64,000 bases of DNA, from NCBI GenBank assembly GCA_023653785.1, contig JAMKCH010001672.1, positions 1 through 64,000 of the forward strand. Direction: 5' to 3'. Positions 47,491-59,863 of this stretch are shown piece after piece (position 1 is the stretch's first letter; each line of letters starts with the position of its first letter). The DNA is from Ophioderma brevispina (lineage: Eukaryota > Echinodermata > Ophiuroidea > Amphilepidida > Ophiodermatidae). Below the pieces are notes generated by a model. That model ran no database searches, was not told the origin of the DNA, and saw only the letters and a list, made by a program, of their open reading frames with translations. Position numbers and translations under genes: made by a program.

Positions 47491-49833
47491 CTTTGTAGTA
47501 AGTCAATGTGATTTGTACCGATGCTTTATTCGGTCTGGAGTCAACAGTAATGTTACTTGGGGTTTAAGGACACAGACCATAAATGCTCATGCTCTCCTCG
47601 GAATGACAACATTATGTAAACTGAAAATGTCTTGAATTGGAAAAAAAATTAGGAATTATCTTTTGTTGCATCCATGAATTCAAGACCCTTGAACACAAGA
47701 TTCAAATCAGACACAAAAGAAGTCAATGCACTTGAGATCAAGATCAATGTCACCAGAGTCTAGCCTTCTCCTCACATCCCCAGCAAAAACACATAATTGC
47801 AAAATTCTGCATTAATTTCAGTTTTTGCCCACACAGAAATTGATTTTCCACATCAACCAAAAACTTTTGATTAAAAATTTTGAGTTAAATCGGTCCAGCC
47901 GTGTGGTTAGTAGAAGCAAAAGTTTATACTAAATTGGTCCATAGGACAGTTAATTAATGTGGTCGACCACATTTGGCAGTGTTTTTGTTCATAACAAAAG
48001 GAAAAATTTCCTGGGCCTTAAATTAAAATGGGGTAATTAGAAAAATATGAACTCTCTTCTGATACCGAAATGTAAATTTTGATGGAGTAAAGTGGAAGGA
48101 TAAGTTATCAATCGGGTCACCTACCTTTAACATTTACTATTATTAGGATATATTAATCTCATCTTGTGTATAATTGATAAACTACTTGATAAGCAGGTTC
48201 AAACAGATAATCATATTTTGCCACAGGCACAAGACCCAACTCCACAAACTCAGAGGCTCAAGCAATTACCAACCAAACCCCATTTATCAAGCAGTGCATC
48301 CTTACCATAACTTCATATCATATGCCTCCCAGAGTCACCACTTCAATTTAACCACATCTATTTTTACAAGTCTTTCCCCAGCGAGGTAAATGAAACCAGA
48401 TCCACCATTAGCCCCAAGTACCCTTGATCCATACATAAGCTCCGCAGTAAGGTTAACCGATGCGGATGTCCCTTGCAGTTATTATCGATCCTGTCCCCTT
48501 GACTTTCAATGATTGTCTTCAGTAGACAGCAATATTTTAATATTATGTAATTCTAACCAAAGCTCTCTGTCTCTCTCACTTGTTTTATCCACCTGTGTCT
48601 GAATTTCTATTGGACGATATCATGGCCATATCCAGGGGTGCTGAGGGAGCGTGTGCACACCCCGGGTAACAAATATTTGTAATTGTAATACAGGCTTCAG
48701 ATTGCACCAGAATGGGTCAAAATAATGTCAAATTTGCCTGAAAAATGCATATTTTTACAGGGCCTTGCCCCCTGTACCCACCAGGGATTCTTGCTCCTGG
48801 ACCACTCCAGGGGCCTTAAGCAGCCCTTGGACCCCCTAGGCTCTGCCACATTGGCTGGGATCGTATTCAGGATCCTACACCCCAGTGTGCCCATGAAATG
48901 TAGTCAATTAATTCCTATATTTCAGTTCAAACTATAAAGTTGTTGAATTGTTGAATCTGAACCACAAAGGTCACATTCATATTGAATTTTGTTAAGTTTT
49001 TTTGGTTCAGCGACGGGCTTCAAGCTTTGACTTTCTCCGTACACAATCTATGGTTCATGGAGCAGGGGAAATCCCACTTGGAGACTACACAATATTGCAA
49101 TACAGTGAGAATTGAAGAACAAGTGGTAAAAGTTTCTTTCAAATGTAGGCAAGTTAAATGATATTTTAAAGCATTTTTTGGTAGATAGATTATTTTAGAT
49201 AGTAGTTCATGTTTTACTTCCCATAATAAATGACGTTTTGCATCTATTTTTGTACTGATATATATTCACAAATAATGCACAAAGCGCAAGTGATTTTCAG
49301 GCACTATAGTTGTAAACTTGCGATCTGCAAGAGTGTTTTATTATCGATCCTGTCCCCTTGACTTTCAATGGTTGTCTTCAGTAGACAGCAATATTTCAAT
49401 ATTATGTAATTCTAACCAAAAACTCTCCGTCTCTCTCTTGTTTTGTCCACCTGTGTCTGTTATTTCTAAATCTTGTTCATTAAATATCACAAAAACTATT
49501 GGAACAATATGTAGTCAATTAATTAAAATTATTTTAATTAAAATTCTTATATTCCGATCAAATATTGATGAAAAATTGTTGATTTATTTTCTGTGAATCT
49601 GAACTGCAAAGATCACATTTTATACTTGAATTTTGTTAAAAACATTTTTTTGTTGGTGTCAGTGAGGCTGTGAGCATGAGAAAGACAAATTAATGTGGCC
49701 CTAGACCAGATTTGTTAAGCATATCAATAGCTACCTCTGTGCCAAATTTGGTACTTTTCACCCCAAATGCACAATACTTTCACCATTCTGCATGACTTTG
49801 TACGAACGTTTAGTTAGAGTATTTAAATAATTA

Positions 49834-50275
49834 CCGTAAGCACTCGGGTATAAGCCTATCCCCCAAAAAGAAAGATTTTACTTCAAAACAGGGGTGGGCT
49901 TATACCCGGGGACGGGCTAGAACTTGGGAGCAAGTGTCAGATGCAAAATTGCAATATTATTTCAAGAGCATATTATTCACCAGCCATTTTATGTACACTT
50001 TTGTTGTAGCAGAAGTTCAATTTTCACATCACATTCCTCAAAGTAATTCTAGTAAACAAGCCATCCCAATGCATTGGGCCCTACTTTGATGGCTCTATAG
50101 AATAGTTCCAAGTTCTGAAATGTGATTTTGTTGGTGTAATTACTGTCACATAGTTTCCTGAATGCTAAAATTCCCACCTGGGCTTATACCTGAGTGTATG
50201 CTAGCTCCTGGATTATCTTAAAAAAATTAGGGTGGGTTTATACCCGAAGGTGGGCTTATACCCGAGGGGTTACGG
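49834..50275. mobile_element. MITE with CCGTAAG ends, X2 only
   Basis: The ends are CCGTAAGCACTCGGGTATAA and, on the other strand, CCGTAACCCCTCGGGTATAA, with TA on both sides. The GGGCTTATACCCG word is repeated several times near both ends. X1 has the empty site AAATAATTTTAAGTATATTT near 8640-8660, so insertion followed the duplication. 442 bp, non-coding. Confidence 0.85.
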
Positions 50276-50551
50276 TAAGTATATTTGATATTTCATATAA
50301 ATATAATATATACTTGTTTTTTCTTACTCTCTGTATGTTATTATCTTTAGAGTTTTCTATATCAGAACCAATGTAGCCCATTCTACAAATATGTAGGGGC
50401 AACATCGGCATGTATTTTTAAGTTTCATCATAGTGACCACAGTGACATTGCGTCTCGTCGTGTGAGTCCAAAAAGGTCGTAAGTGCAATAGCTGCCATGT
50501 GATACATCTGTGTGCTGTCGTGAATTAAACTCTCAGTTTATCTTACCTTGA

Positions 50552-50620
50552 GTCAGTGGCTCTTCAAACGGTTCTTTAGGCAACTGTGTCACCTGAAGAA
50601 CCATTTCAAGAGCCACTGAC
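50552..50620. repeat. Long hairpin in X2
   Basis: Paralog of 8937-9005. The stem near the loop carries AGGCAAC and GTCACCT instead of AGGCGAC and GTCGCCT. Both differences are CG to CA changes, which create mismatches at two positions. The outer stem (GTCAGTGGCTCTT and AAGAGCCACTGAC) is perfect here. Confidence 0.8.
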
Positions 50621-51369
50621 AAAGACTTGGCATATTAGTATGTTTGATGGAATTTTCTCACAAATGGCAGCTATTGCACTTACGGCATCCTTTCATCCCA
50701 CGGCGATATATCTTCACTGGAAAAAATGGAGATGTAGTGAGGGAGAGGGGCTTGTTGTGACAACATTGATGCAATGAAAATAGAAAGGTCATAAAATTAC
50801 AAATTAAAATTTTTTAACTTATAATGATCTAAAAAATGTTGGTCCATGGTCCATATGATTCCAAACTTTCAGTGATTCGTAAGTGGTACGTTCTTTTGAT
50901 ATGAGGCAGATGTTTTGTATATAACAGTTCCAGCGGTCATTGTGCAAAAAAAACGTAGGGAAAGACCAAATTTGATTTGCTTGAATGAATTGTGAAATTA
51001 GATTGATTTTTAAAGTTTTAAAAATAATTGTTACGTCATCAGGTTCTACAAATCCAGGTCTCTTATGTTCACCCAAAGTCCACTGTGTTAATCAGTCCCA
51101 AATGGCGCGGGGAATGTCCCATATTTAAAATAATCTGTATTTTTTACTCTGTAACATGGCACAGGCTGCCAAAACAAAAGCAAATGAAAGAACAAACAAA
51201 AGTACATACATACCTTGTAACCTGTTTCTTCCCCAAACAAATCAAGACATCAAAAAAAAAAAACATTGTCCACTAAAAAATGTTTTAACATCCACGCTTA
51301 AGAAGCAGTAGAAACTTTAACATAACATAAACATTGTTAATGTCAAAATAAAGTATGACTGAATTGCTC

Positions 51370-51691
51370 TTAAAGGTGCTGCAAAGGAGATTTTGAGGAA
51401 ACCAAATATTGTGTCATAATAGTTAATTTCATATAGATTAGACACTCAATTAGTTTCTTACATAGTATTTGGCTTACAGAAATGTCTTGAAAGAGAGAAA
51501 CAAGGGTGATTTTGATTTGCTTATATTTCCAATATAAATTAGTAATTTTTTGTACCAAGACACATTTCTCAGCGTTAATCCTTTCAGATGGGGTATTTCT
51601 GATGGAAAGTTGAATTAGGGCAAAAATAAGTTCTTTCAACTTTCTTTTCGGGACACCCTTGAATATGTGAAATCTCTCGTTGCACCTTTAA
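51370..51691. mobile_element. TTAAAG-ended MITE near right part of X2
   Basis: The ends TTAAAGGTGCTGCAAAGGAG and, on the other strand, TTAAAGGTGCAACGAGAGAT are of the same type as 652-957. No equivalent is seen in X1, where the surrounding sequence cannot be aligned reliably. 322 bp. Confidence 0.65.
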
Positions 51692-52437
51692 TTGAATGAA
51701 TCTGTGTTTTTTTACTTCTAACACAGACTAATAAAACAAAACTTTTTAAATACGTACAAATAATTGGCATACTGTTCATGAAAGACTTCTGAAATTGGGG
51801 GCCGATTTAAGGAAAATTTTTTTTGGACACTCTGTATAAAAGAATGATCAATTAAATTCAAATGAATTGTATAGCTGCAAAAAATGTTGATTCTTGCCAC
51901 GTTGCAGAATTTCTTGCCATGAAATTTATAGTTGTTAAACCAATATTGAGGTGAAAAATTACACAGCCAGATTACAAACATATGTCTGTTTGGGCATAAA
52001 ACCTAAATCACAGTCAGAACCCAGGTAGTCACTTTTCTTTTTAAAGTTCACTGGTAATACAGACGTCATTGGCATTGTGCCACCCTGAAAATGAAAAATG
52101 CTCTGCTCTGGCATGGGATGTGAGCATGTTGTCAGGACATGTATATGAAACCAGAGCTGGGTTTCCTTGACTTTATCCTCCGAACATGATCAACACATGT
52201 TGGCCTATATCGGTAGGGTCAATACCATGCCCCATGTGTTAGTATGAGTCTGTTGCAAGTCAAGGGGAGCTGTCTCGGTAGAAAGCAGCGCTTAGCCTGA
52301 CATTATGGTTACAGCCATGGGGTTATTCATAAGTTGCCCACTGTTTGCCGGCCTGTTAAATTGCTCTCTCCGACTGATTGCTCATTGGCCCAGGAATGAT
52401 TTTTATTAATCCCATCTTCAGTTGCACTGTAATGTGA

Positions 52438-52605
52438 TTTGGGAGTTCCATTACCTGACCCCATCTGGACCACACTTTTTTGGCTGACACTTATGAATTG
52501 GAACTTCACGCAAAAAGAACAGAGGTTTATTCCCGGTAAGGTTTCGAATTCTAGTGTGTCAAGAAAAAAGGGTGTCAGAATGGGTCAGGTTACCGACACT
52601 CCCCT
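52438..52605. mobile_element. Small palindromic MITE in X2
   Basis: Paralog of 10649-10804, with the ends GGGAGTTCCATTACCTGAC and GGTCAGGTTACCGACACTCC. More degraded than the X1 copy. Confidence 0.7.
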
Positions 52606-53982
52606 GATTTTGTCATATCTAGTTTCTCTTGATGGAATGCCTTGACCAAAAATCCCATTTGTAAAGTTTTTGTGGTATATTTCGATCCGGTTGTCAGAGC
52701 TAAAAACATGATTTTGTAACCCCATAGAGTACTATAAATTAATATACTGGTCAACCAAATATTTCAGTTTGCTCATAAAATCCAAACCCAAACACTTTAG
52801 CCCTAAGATTTCCATGTGGGCCTCAAAGACAGCTTTGGAATAAAGAAAATAAGACACCATAAGTGTTTTCCAAGAAAGACACAAGTTTATTTTCAAGCAC
52901 GGGATGTACAATAACATTGAAAAGATTATTTTGCATTCCTCCCCCCCCCCCAAATTGAAATTACTCCAATCGTCCGCTCCGCTGTGAACATAAGAAAATG
53001 AAGCAGAGGTACTCTCCGGTGAATAGATCCTATAACACGCAACGCACAACTGAATGAAATCAGCTTAGTAGGTCTTTCATCTTCAATAAATTGAGAATTG
53101 GTAACATACTTCATCACATAAGTTACGTATCAAGAAATGGCCACTGCAAACAAACCGTTTTACTGTACAGGTCAGGATTGAAATCCTTCCCCTCGTGTAT
53201 GGACAAGCGGCCTCACTCACTGGGAGAAAGCAACTTGCATCATATACGAGAAACCATCCCCAAGAAGTGTTGTCCAAAACACATATGGCGTTGTCAGTCT
53301 ATTTTTTTCCTTTTGATGTCTACATAGTGTGAGAAATCCCCCCATACACCTAATAACTTGCAGCTACTGCATTACAATCAAATGCCGCAGTCTGTGCTGT
53401 CCAGTTGCTGTCGCAGTAATCACGGATATCTGCGGTCAGGGGCAGATTTGAAGGGAACCGCTGGACTGACCCAGGGTGCTTTGTGGGCCTCCCAACTGCC
53501 ATAGGGTCCGCATCACTGCTTTTCTCTTTAAACTTAGCATTAACCATTAATTTGTTTTTTGTTACAATTATCTTATTTTTTGATTGCAAAATGTAACACT
53601 GTAGGTGAATTTGTTGTAACTGTTTATTGCGTAAAAGAATTCAGTCCCCCTCAACAAGTTCCCCCCTCGATCTATAAGGATTTTGAACCGCCTGAAAACA
53701 AAAAGTGACCACTGCTGCCGCCCCCCCGTCCCCCATTTGAGAATCCTGGATCTGCCCCTGGCAGTATAGGTTACCATGCAAGTATAATCTGACTTTGTTG
53801 GTACCACTACCATCACTGAAAATAATCCCTAGAAAGTTGAACTCTTATAGTTTACTTAAAAAGAGAGCGATAGGAGAAGAATATATAAAAGAGGAAACTC
53901 TTTTTAACTTTCTTATTTAAACATTTAAAAAAATATTACCTGTTCCTTTGAAAGGGTAAAAAGGGCTTTTCTTAAGAAATAA

Positions 53983-54890
53983 GTGAGTGAGTGAGTATTA
54001 AGTTTAACGACAACTCACCACAATTGTGTCATATCGGTCCTTACATTGTCATTTCACATTAAATATAAAAAACAAACCGCAATATTAAAACTAACTTCAT
54101 TTCAATTCAAATTACAATTCACATTACAAAAAGGATACACATCATACAGGATTAACCAGAAGCATCCCATCCATTAGAACAAGATAAACCAACTATTGCA
54201 AATATCACCTTAGAAACATGCATCATAAAACAATTTCAAAGTGTAGATTACTGATAAATTTATAACTATAACACATCAAACTGATACAAAGTCATCACTC
54301 ATCCATGTACCAAGCAAAAAACTTCAACAACTTCAAATACAGATAATCCACAATCACATTAGAACAGCAAACATGAATCCCCTTTACAGACCAATAGATG
54401 TCTCAATGTAACATTGTATAAATGGGTGCTCCAATCCACTTGGGCATTATGCCCAAACTGATAGATTTAAATTAGCATCATCATTATATACAGTAGAAAC
54501 CCTAATACATGCTACTATTTACTCATTACAAAGAAAAATAAATCGGGGTCTTCCATCGTACAAAGAAGTGAAAATTGGTTTGTTTCCATGTTAATTGATG
54601 TTTAAGCTAGCATGTACTTAAACGAGTAATACAACAGCACATCTTACATAAATTACACAGTCAAAAAAGTCATTTACACTTTATAATATAATCCCTAAAT
54701 TTAAATCAAACCCTCTGGTTCAAATCAGGCGAGTTGACCCTTTTAGTCGCCTTTTCCGACATGCAGGGGAACACCTCGTGCCAATTCTTAAACCCCGCAC
54801 CCGCAGGGTCCCCATTTAGAGTCGTCCTTTTAAACACCATGCAGGGGAACACATCGGGCCAATTCTAACCCCCCCGAACCCGCAGGGGGG
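53983..54890 (+). mobile_element. Retroposon-like insertion with 13-14-bp target duplication
   Basis: Begins GTGAGTGAGTGAGTATTAAG and ends CGAACCCGCAGGGGGG. Flanks are TTCTTAAGAAATAA (53969-53982) and TTCTTAGAAATAA (54891-54903). The empty site in Y1 reads TTTCTAGAAATAA (40066-40078). The right 150 bp holds two tandem versions of a unit with GACATGCAGGGGAACACCTC and CCCGCAGGG. Both ends resemble repeats I associate with mollusc genomes, from general recollection only. The AT-rich middle part has no frame. The duplication length suits target-primed reverse transcription, so a SINE or LINE-derived element is likely. Confidence 0.8.
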
Positions 54891-55552
54891 TTCTTAGAAA
54901 TAAAAACATCTGATCATTGTCATGGCAAAGTGCGATCAATTATATTAATTTCCTCAGCACACTAAGTGCCCTCAACCTTCGTGCCGAGCTGTGATGAATA
55001 GGTGGGCAACAGTCATTGGATCGGAATCAAAAGTAATCTTCCTGTCAATTTGATGTTTCTATCATGTTTTGTGAAAGAACAAAGTGCATGTTAGCGCTCA
55101 CTTGGGAACGTACATCATTGGAGAAGTTTGAGAGGGAAAATTTTTCCTGAGAAAAGCCGCCCATAAGATGCCCTGGTCTCTTGTGGGTGGTAATGAAAAT
55201 AGCTTTGCAGTGAGTTGGCACATGGTGAATGATATGGAGATTTTTTTTCCTGGCTTCACTTACTCATAAGGTACATAGGGACATGGCAATCTGAAATCTG
55301 ATCTACTTGGCCACTGGTGAGTTGTTACACTGGTGATATAGGCAAAATAGTGGACTTTAGAACAATAAAACACATCTGTGTTAAAATCACTGTTCTTTGG
55401 CTACGAGATGTACCAGAGGAGTAGTCCCATTCCTGAAAATCCAAATTTGAATCAACGGCAAGGCAACTTTAGCATAGCATCCGTGAAGCTCTAGGGGATG
55501 TATTTTCTTTTGAGATGTTAGGTACAATGCCCCTTTCTTTAAAAAAAAACAA

Positions 55553-57060
55553 GAGCACCAATGGTGTACAGCACCAGTAGGCCATTTAAATTCAGCCCAC
55601 AGTACCTTTGATCCAAATCTGAACACCCGATATGGACCTTGGGTCGGTTTCTTTTAAGTCCTAGTGATTAGCAATAATTTGTGGCACAAGGAATTAATAG
55701 ATTTTGTCATTGATTGCCCTTTTATTATTTGGCCCCACATAACCTTTGACCCCATCTTTGAAAACCTCATTATGGGCATTGGAATCCGCATGTTCTTATG
55801 ATCAAAGCCTGGTGTTCATAGCAATTGACTTGTTGCACGAGGCGGCATTTATTGATTTTCAACAGAATGCCCACTTTAATTTTGCCCACATGACCTTTTG
55901 ACCCCAAGCTAATATCCCATAAGACCTTGGGTTACCGGTCTCTTCCTGAACAAGTCCAGCGACTGTAGCAATTGGCTTGTGTGACACAGACGGATTATAG
56001 ATTTTGAAAAGAATGGCCCTTTAATTGGTCCCTGTGACCCAAATCTGGGAACACCTCATAGGTCGCAATCGGTCAGCCTTGGAACTCCTGCCATTTTTGT
56101 GGTTTTGGATTTGTCCCAGGATCTGCACCCCTGTTTTGTGGGATCCCCTGGCTATGCGCATGGAAAGCATGAAAATTTAACAACACCTTTTTAAGTTACA
56201 AGCATCTTTACAAGAGGCAGTTCTCTTGCGAACCCCAGTCTCGCCTGTTTCCGCCGCTAACTGTAAGACAAAAAGCGCACACCAGAGTGCAACTGTGCGA
56301 GTACAGCTGTCCCCGAAAAGTTGTGCAAGCAGATAAACTCAATTTCTCAATCAACTAGGTTTACGTTCCCACTATTTGCTTTGATAACACACCTAGGGTC
56401 ACAAACATTTGCCATTGGGTTGGAGATATTAATCTTGAAAGTTGAAATTCCCCACCCCCACAAGGCCAGAAGTCAGAGATGTTTAGGAGTAGACACCCCT
56501 GGTTTTGCATTTATAAAGTAAGTTTTTACTTCTTCCTGCTCTTTCATTTGACACCAACCACCCAAGGGGTAACAACATTTTTCCCTTGTCGAGATATTAA
56601 TCATGAGAATTCCTCACAAGAGCATAAATAAGATGTTAAGGATTAGCAGCAATAGCACACAGCACCCCCGGGTTTGCATTTTGATAGTATTCTCTACCCT
56701 CTCACCTTTTTTCATTGACACCACCCTAGTGGTCACAACATTTTCCGTTGTGGAGATATTAATCTTGACAGTCCCCCACATGAAGCACAAGTAAGAGACG
56801 TTGGAGTAGCACCCCCGGTTTGCCATTTATAGTTATTCATTCTATACTTCTCACTATTTAATTTGATACCACCATAGAGGTCACAACATCTTCGGTTTGG
56901 AGATATGAATCTTGAATGTTCCCCAACATAATCATAACCAAGAGGAGTTTAGGAGTAGCACCCCCGGGTTTGCAATTATAGTGAGTCGTATTTCCGGCTA
57001 TTTCATTTGACAACCACCCCAGGGGCACAACATTTTCCCTTGTGGGAGATATAATTCATG
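55553..57060 (+). repeat. Tandem repeats of Y2
   Basis: Same two monomer types as in Y1: the ~135-bp kind (55553-56180, starting AGAGCACCAATGGTGTACAG) and the ~150-bp kind (56370-57060, five monomers near 56385, 56545, 56715, 56865 and 57005). Confidence 0.7.
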
Positions 57061-57611
57061 AAAAGTTCATGCAAAATATCCCATTAAAAATTCACAAATT
57101 TAGTAAAAATGAAAATTTATTCATTTGCAACCACTATTTTTGAAAAAATCATTGGACCACATTTTAAATTGGAGTGTCATACGGGGTCCAGAAAGCGTTG
57201 AAATGCCCAATTTGGCATATGTTCCATTTTCAAGAATGTAAACAGGCTGGCAAACCCAAAAAACGACTGACCCAAGTGCAACAACCATACACTAGAAAAA
57301 ACCATTTCAATGAAATACAGGGGCACTGATCTAGCTATATTGATGTTAACACCTTTGATGTGGTGTACTCCCCCCCCCGTTTGATAAGTCTTCTTGTTTT
57401 GTACACCTGTTTGTACACCACCAACCTCACAAACAGCCATATACTGCCAAATAAACAAATGCTGACTAATTATTAGTAAGGTACAAACACAATCCTGAAT
57501 CAATTCTTTTTGAAGGTGTACTATTTCACACTGAACATTGACAACCTGAGCAAATTAGGTTGAAATGGACCAAGCATTTAGCATTAGTTGCAATTTTAAA
57601 ATAATCAAAGA
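57061..57611. other. No recognised gene
   Basis: A 108-codon minus-strand frame (57177-57503) has no familiar motif and lies between repeats. A pure C run of 8 occurs at 57371-57378. Confidence 0.35.
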
Positions 57612-58095
57612 ATGCCCCTTTAAGTGGCCCACATGCATTTGACCACAAATATGATTCATACAAAAGATGTACCGCATAGTAGTCTCATGTAGCGAAGGAA
57701 TTTTGCATATCCAATGTACCATTTAAGCGATACAGCAATTACGCATATTTAATTAGATCAATTGCATCAAACAATGCCCCTTTAATTGACCCACGTGCAT
57801 TTTGACCACAAATATGATTCACACAAAAGATGTACCGCATAGTAGTCTCATGTAGCGAAGGAATTTTGCATATCCAATGTACCATTTCAGCGATACAGCA
57901 ATTATGCATATTTAATTAGATCAATTGTATCAAAAAATGCCCCTTTAATCGGCCCACATGCACTTTGACCCAATTATGATTCACACAAAAGATGCATGGC
58001 ATAGTATTCATTCATGTTGCAAAGGAATTTTGCCCATCCGATGGACCGTTTCAGAGAGACAGTAATTATGCATATGTAATTAGCTCATTTGCATA
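57612..58095 (+). repeat. ~163-bp tandem repeats
   Basis: Three monomers begin AATGCCCCTTTAA at 57612, 57774 and 57937. They share TGGCCCACATGCATTTGACC, AAAGATGTACCGCATAGTAG and TTTTGCATATCCAATGTACC. The first words are also found in the Y repeats (near 41020 and 55870), linking the two families. Confidence 0.8.
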
Positions 58096-58585
58096 CCTAA
58101 GCCACACATATCTCGCACTTTCAAATTGCAAGAAAGATGCGCATCATGATAGGCTTTCATGCAGTGAAGGAATTTTCCGTATCCGATGTACCGTTTCAAA
58201 ATTATAGCAATTACGCTGATTTTTGCATATTAATTAGCTCATTTGCATACTTAATTTGCCCCAAATACGCCCGAAATCTAATCAGTTCGAGAACTCTCCA
58301 GCCCGCTCCCTTCCACCAAGTTACATCATTATACGCCTTACGGAACTCCAGAAAACTTGTACACAAGCCTTGCGGGAAAATATTCGTAAATTATGCAAAT
58401 TAGATACTTAATAAGCATATTTACGCCCAAAATCTAATCAGGTCGAGAACTCATGGACCCGCTTCTTTCCACCAAGTTACATCATCGTAGCCCTTACGGA
58501 ACTCCAGATAAATCGTACACAAGCACTTGAACACTGACGGCGGGCGGGCAGACAGACAGTATGACAGACAGACAGACAGAAAAGT
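57990..58585 (+). mobile_element. ATTTGCAT-rich element, copy 1, ending in CAGA repeats
   Basis: Contains TTAGCTCATTTGCATA, AATCTAATCAGGTCGAGAAC twice, and TTACATCATTATACGCC with TTACGGAACTCCAGA twice. It ends with GCGGGCGGGCAGACAGACAG followed by more CAGA units. A direct copy is at 60370-60886. The CAGA tail and repeated interior look like a non-autonomous element; the class is unknown. Confidence 0.65.
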
Positions 58586-59863
58586 GATTACTAAGTCTCT
58601 GCCGAACAAAGTTCAGGCGAGACAAAAAGTGAATGTAAGTTACAGAATTTCAGCGGGTAAGAAAAAATTGTCAGCACTAAATCTTATAACTTGGCAAACA
58701 AGTATAGTAATGTGAGAATTAGGGAATTACTTTTTTTGCCCGATTGGATCACAGATTTATATTATCTCAAATGATGCAAAATGTAACCTTCCTTCCATAT
58801 TGGGTATCTCAAAGGGCATGATACTTACTGATGTTGTTGATGTTGTTAATGACTCACTTTCTTAGAAAAGTGGCTATATTAACTTAAGACATTTAGACCT
58901 ACAAAGTACAAACACTTTAATGCGATGCTATTATGGTATATGATGGTGTGGCAATACCCATTATTAGGCTATCAATACACCTGAGGCCATGCCAACTATC
59001 GTAATTGAATGTATCACTGACTCTAATTACATTCATCATTGTCTATTCATGCAACTCTATGAACACAAAACGCTTTCACATGATGTGTGTTCTGTGATTG
59101 ATACCTGAACAAAATTAGAAAATGTTAATCACTATGAGGTAAGGAATGCTAATCTACCAAGGGCTGTGTTCAGTAGCCTTGGATGGGAATGTTACAAGAG
59201 CTGACCATGCACGTTCTGGGCATCATAAAATACTAACATAAAGGGGGTGTATTTGTTCAATGTAATGGTGTATAAAGCTTTGAAAAACTGCGTATGGGAA
59301 TGAGATTTTATTAGCTCATAATGAATTCTTGAAGCAACATCTCCTTGCACTCTGTAGTGTGAATTTGCAATTAAATTTCATTATATTTAATCTCATTCTG
59401 TGCGAAAATTTTCACCAATTTGGTTATTATTTTGGAAAACAAATGGGTTTTTTTTACTTAGGTGCTATTTTGGCCATTTCAAGTTTGAGAATTGAAACTC
59501 ACAGAAAAAGGCATAATTACATCACAAACTTATACTCTGCATCATGTGTTTTATTCCATTAGTGGAATAAAACACATGATACAAAAATACATGCAAAGGG
59601 TATAGTAAGTATGCTTGGAAAATTTGGTCACTGTGACGAATTAATGCAAATGGTTTAATAATTAATGCAAATTTAGTGATCTAAATCAGGTGTGAAACTG
59701 GCTTGGTGAAATTCTCATGCGAAGTTTTAAAAAAACTATAATGGAGTATTACATTTCTAGTGGGAGAGATGTAAATAAACAGGCGAACGCGTATTTCGAG
59801 ATGCTTAAAAATGTCCCCGCCGATGTCGCGATCACAACATAGAAACATGCTGCAAAATACAAT
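58586..59863. other. Mostly unique sequence with one perfect hairpin
   Basis: No repeat apart from the hairpin at 59541-59580. A 77-codon plus-strand frame (59329-59562) runs into that hairpin but shows no recognisable domain. Confidence 0.4.
59541..59580. repeat. Perfect hairpin, 18-bp arms, 4-base loop
   Basis: The left arm ATCATGTGTTTTATTCCA pairs exactly with the right arm TGGAATAAAACACATGAT around a TTAG loop. AATAAAA lies in the right arm. No poly-T run follows. Confidence 0.9.

Larger units (their letters stand above)
43953..52825 (+). repeat. Segment X, copy 2 of duplication
   Basis: Collinear paralog of 1-11030. It lacks the foldback and the 9706-10012 element. It carries its own insertions at 44250-45504, 46333-46923 and 49834-50275, and probably 51370-51691. 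It joins directly to Y2, without the 27.9 kb found between X1 and Y1. Confidence 0.85.
52830..57060 (+). repeat. Segment Y, copy 2 of duplication
   Basis: Follows X2 directly and is collinear with 38956-42110. It is longer because of the 908-bp insertion at 53983-54890 and one extra ~150-bp tandem monomer near its end. Confidence 0.8.
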
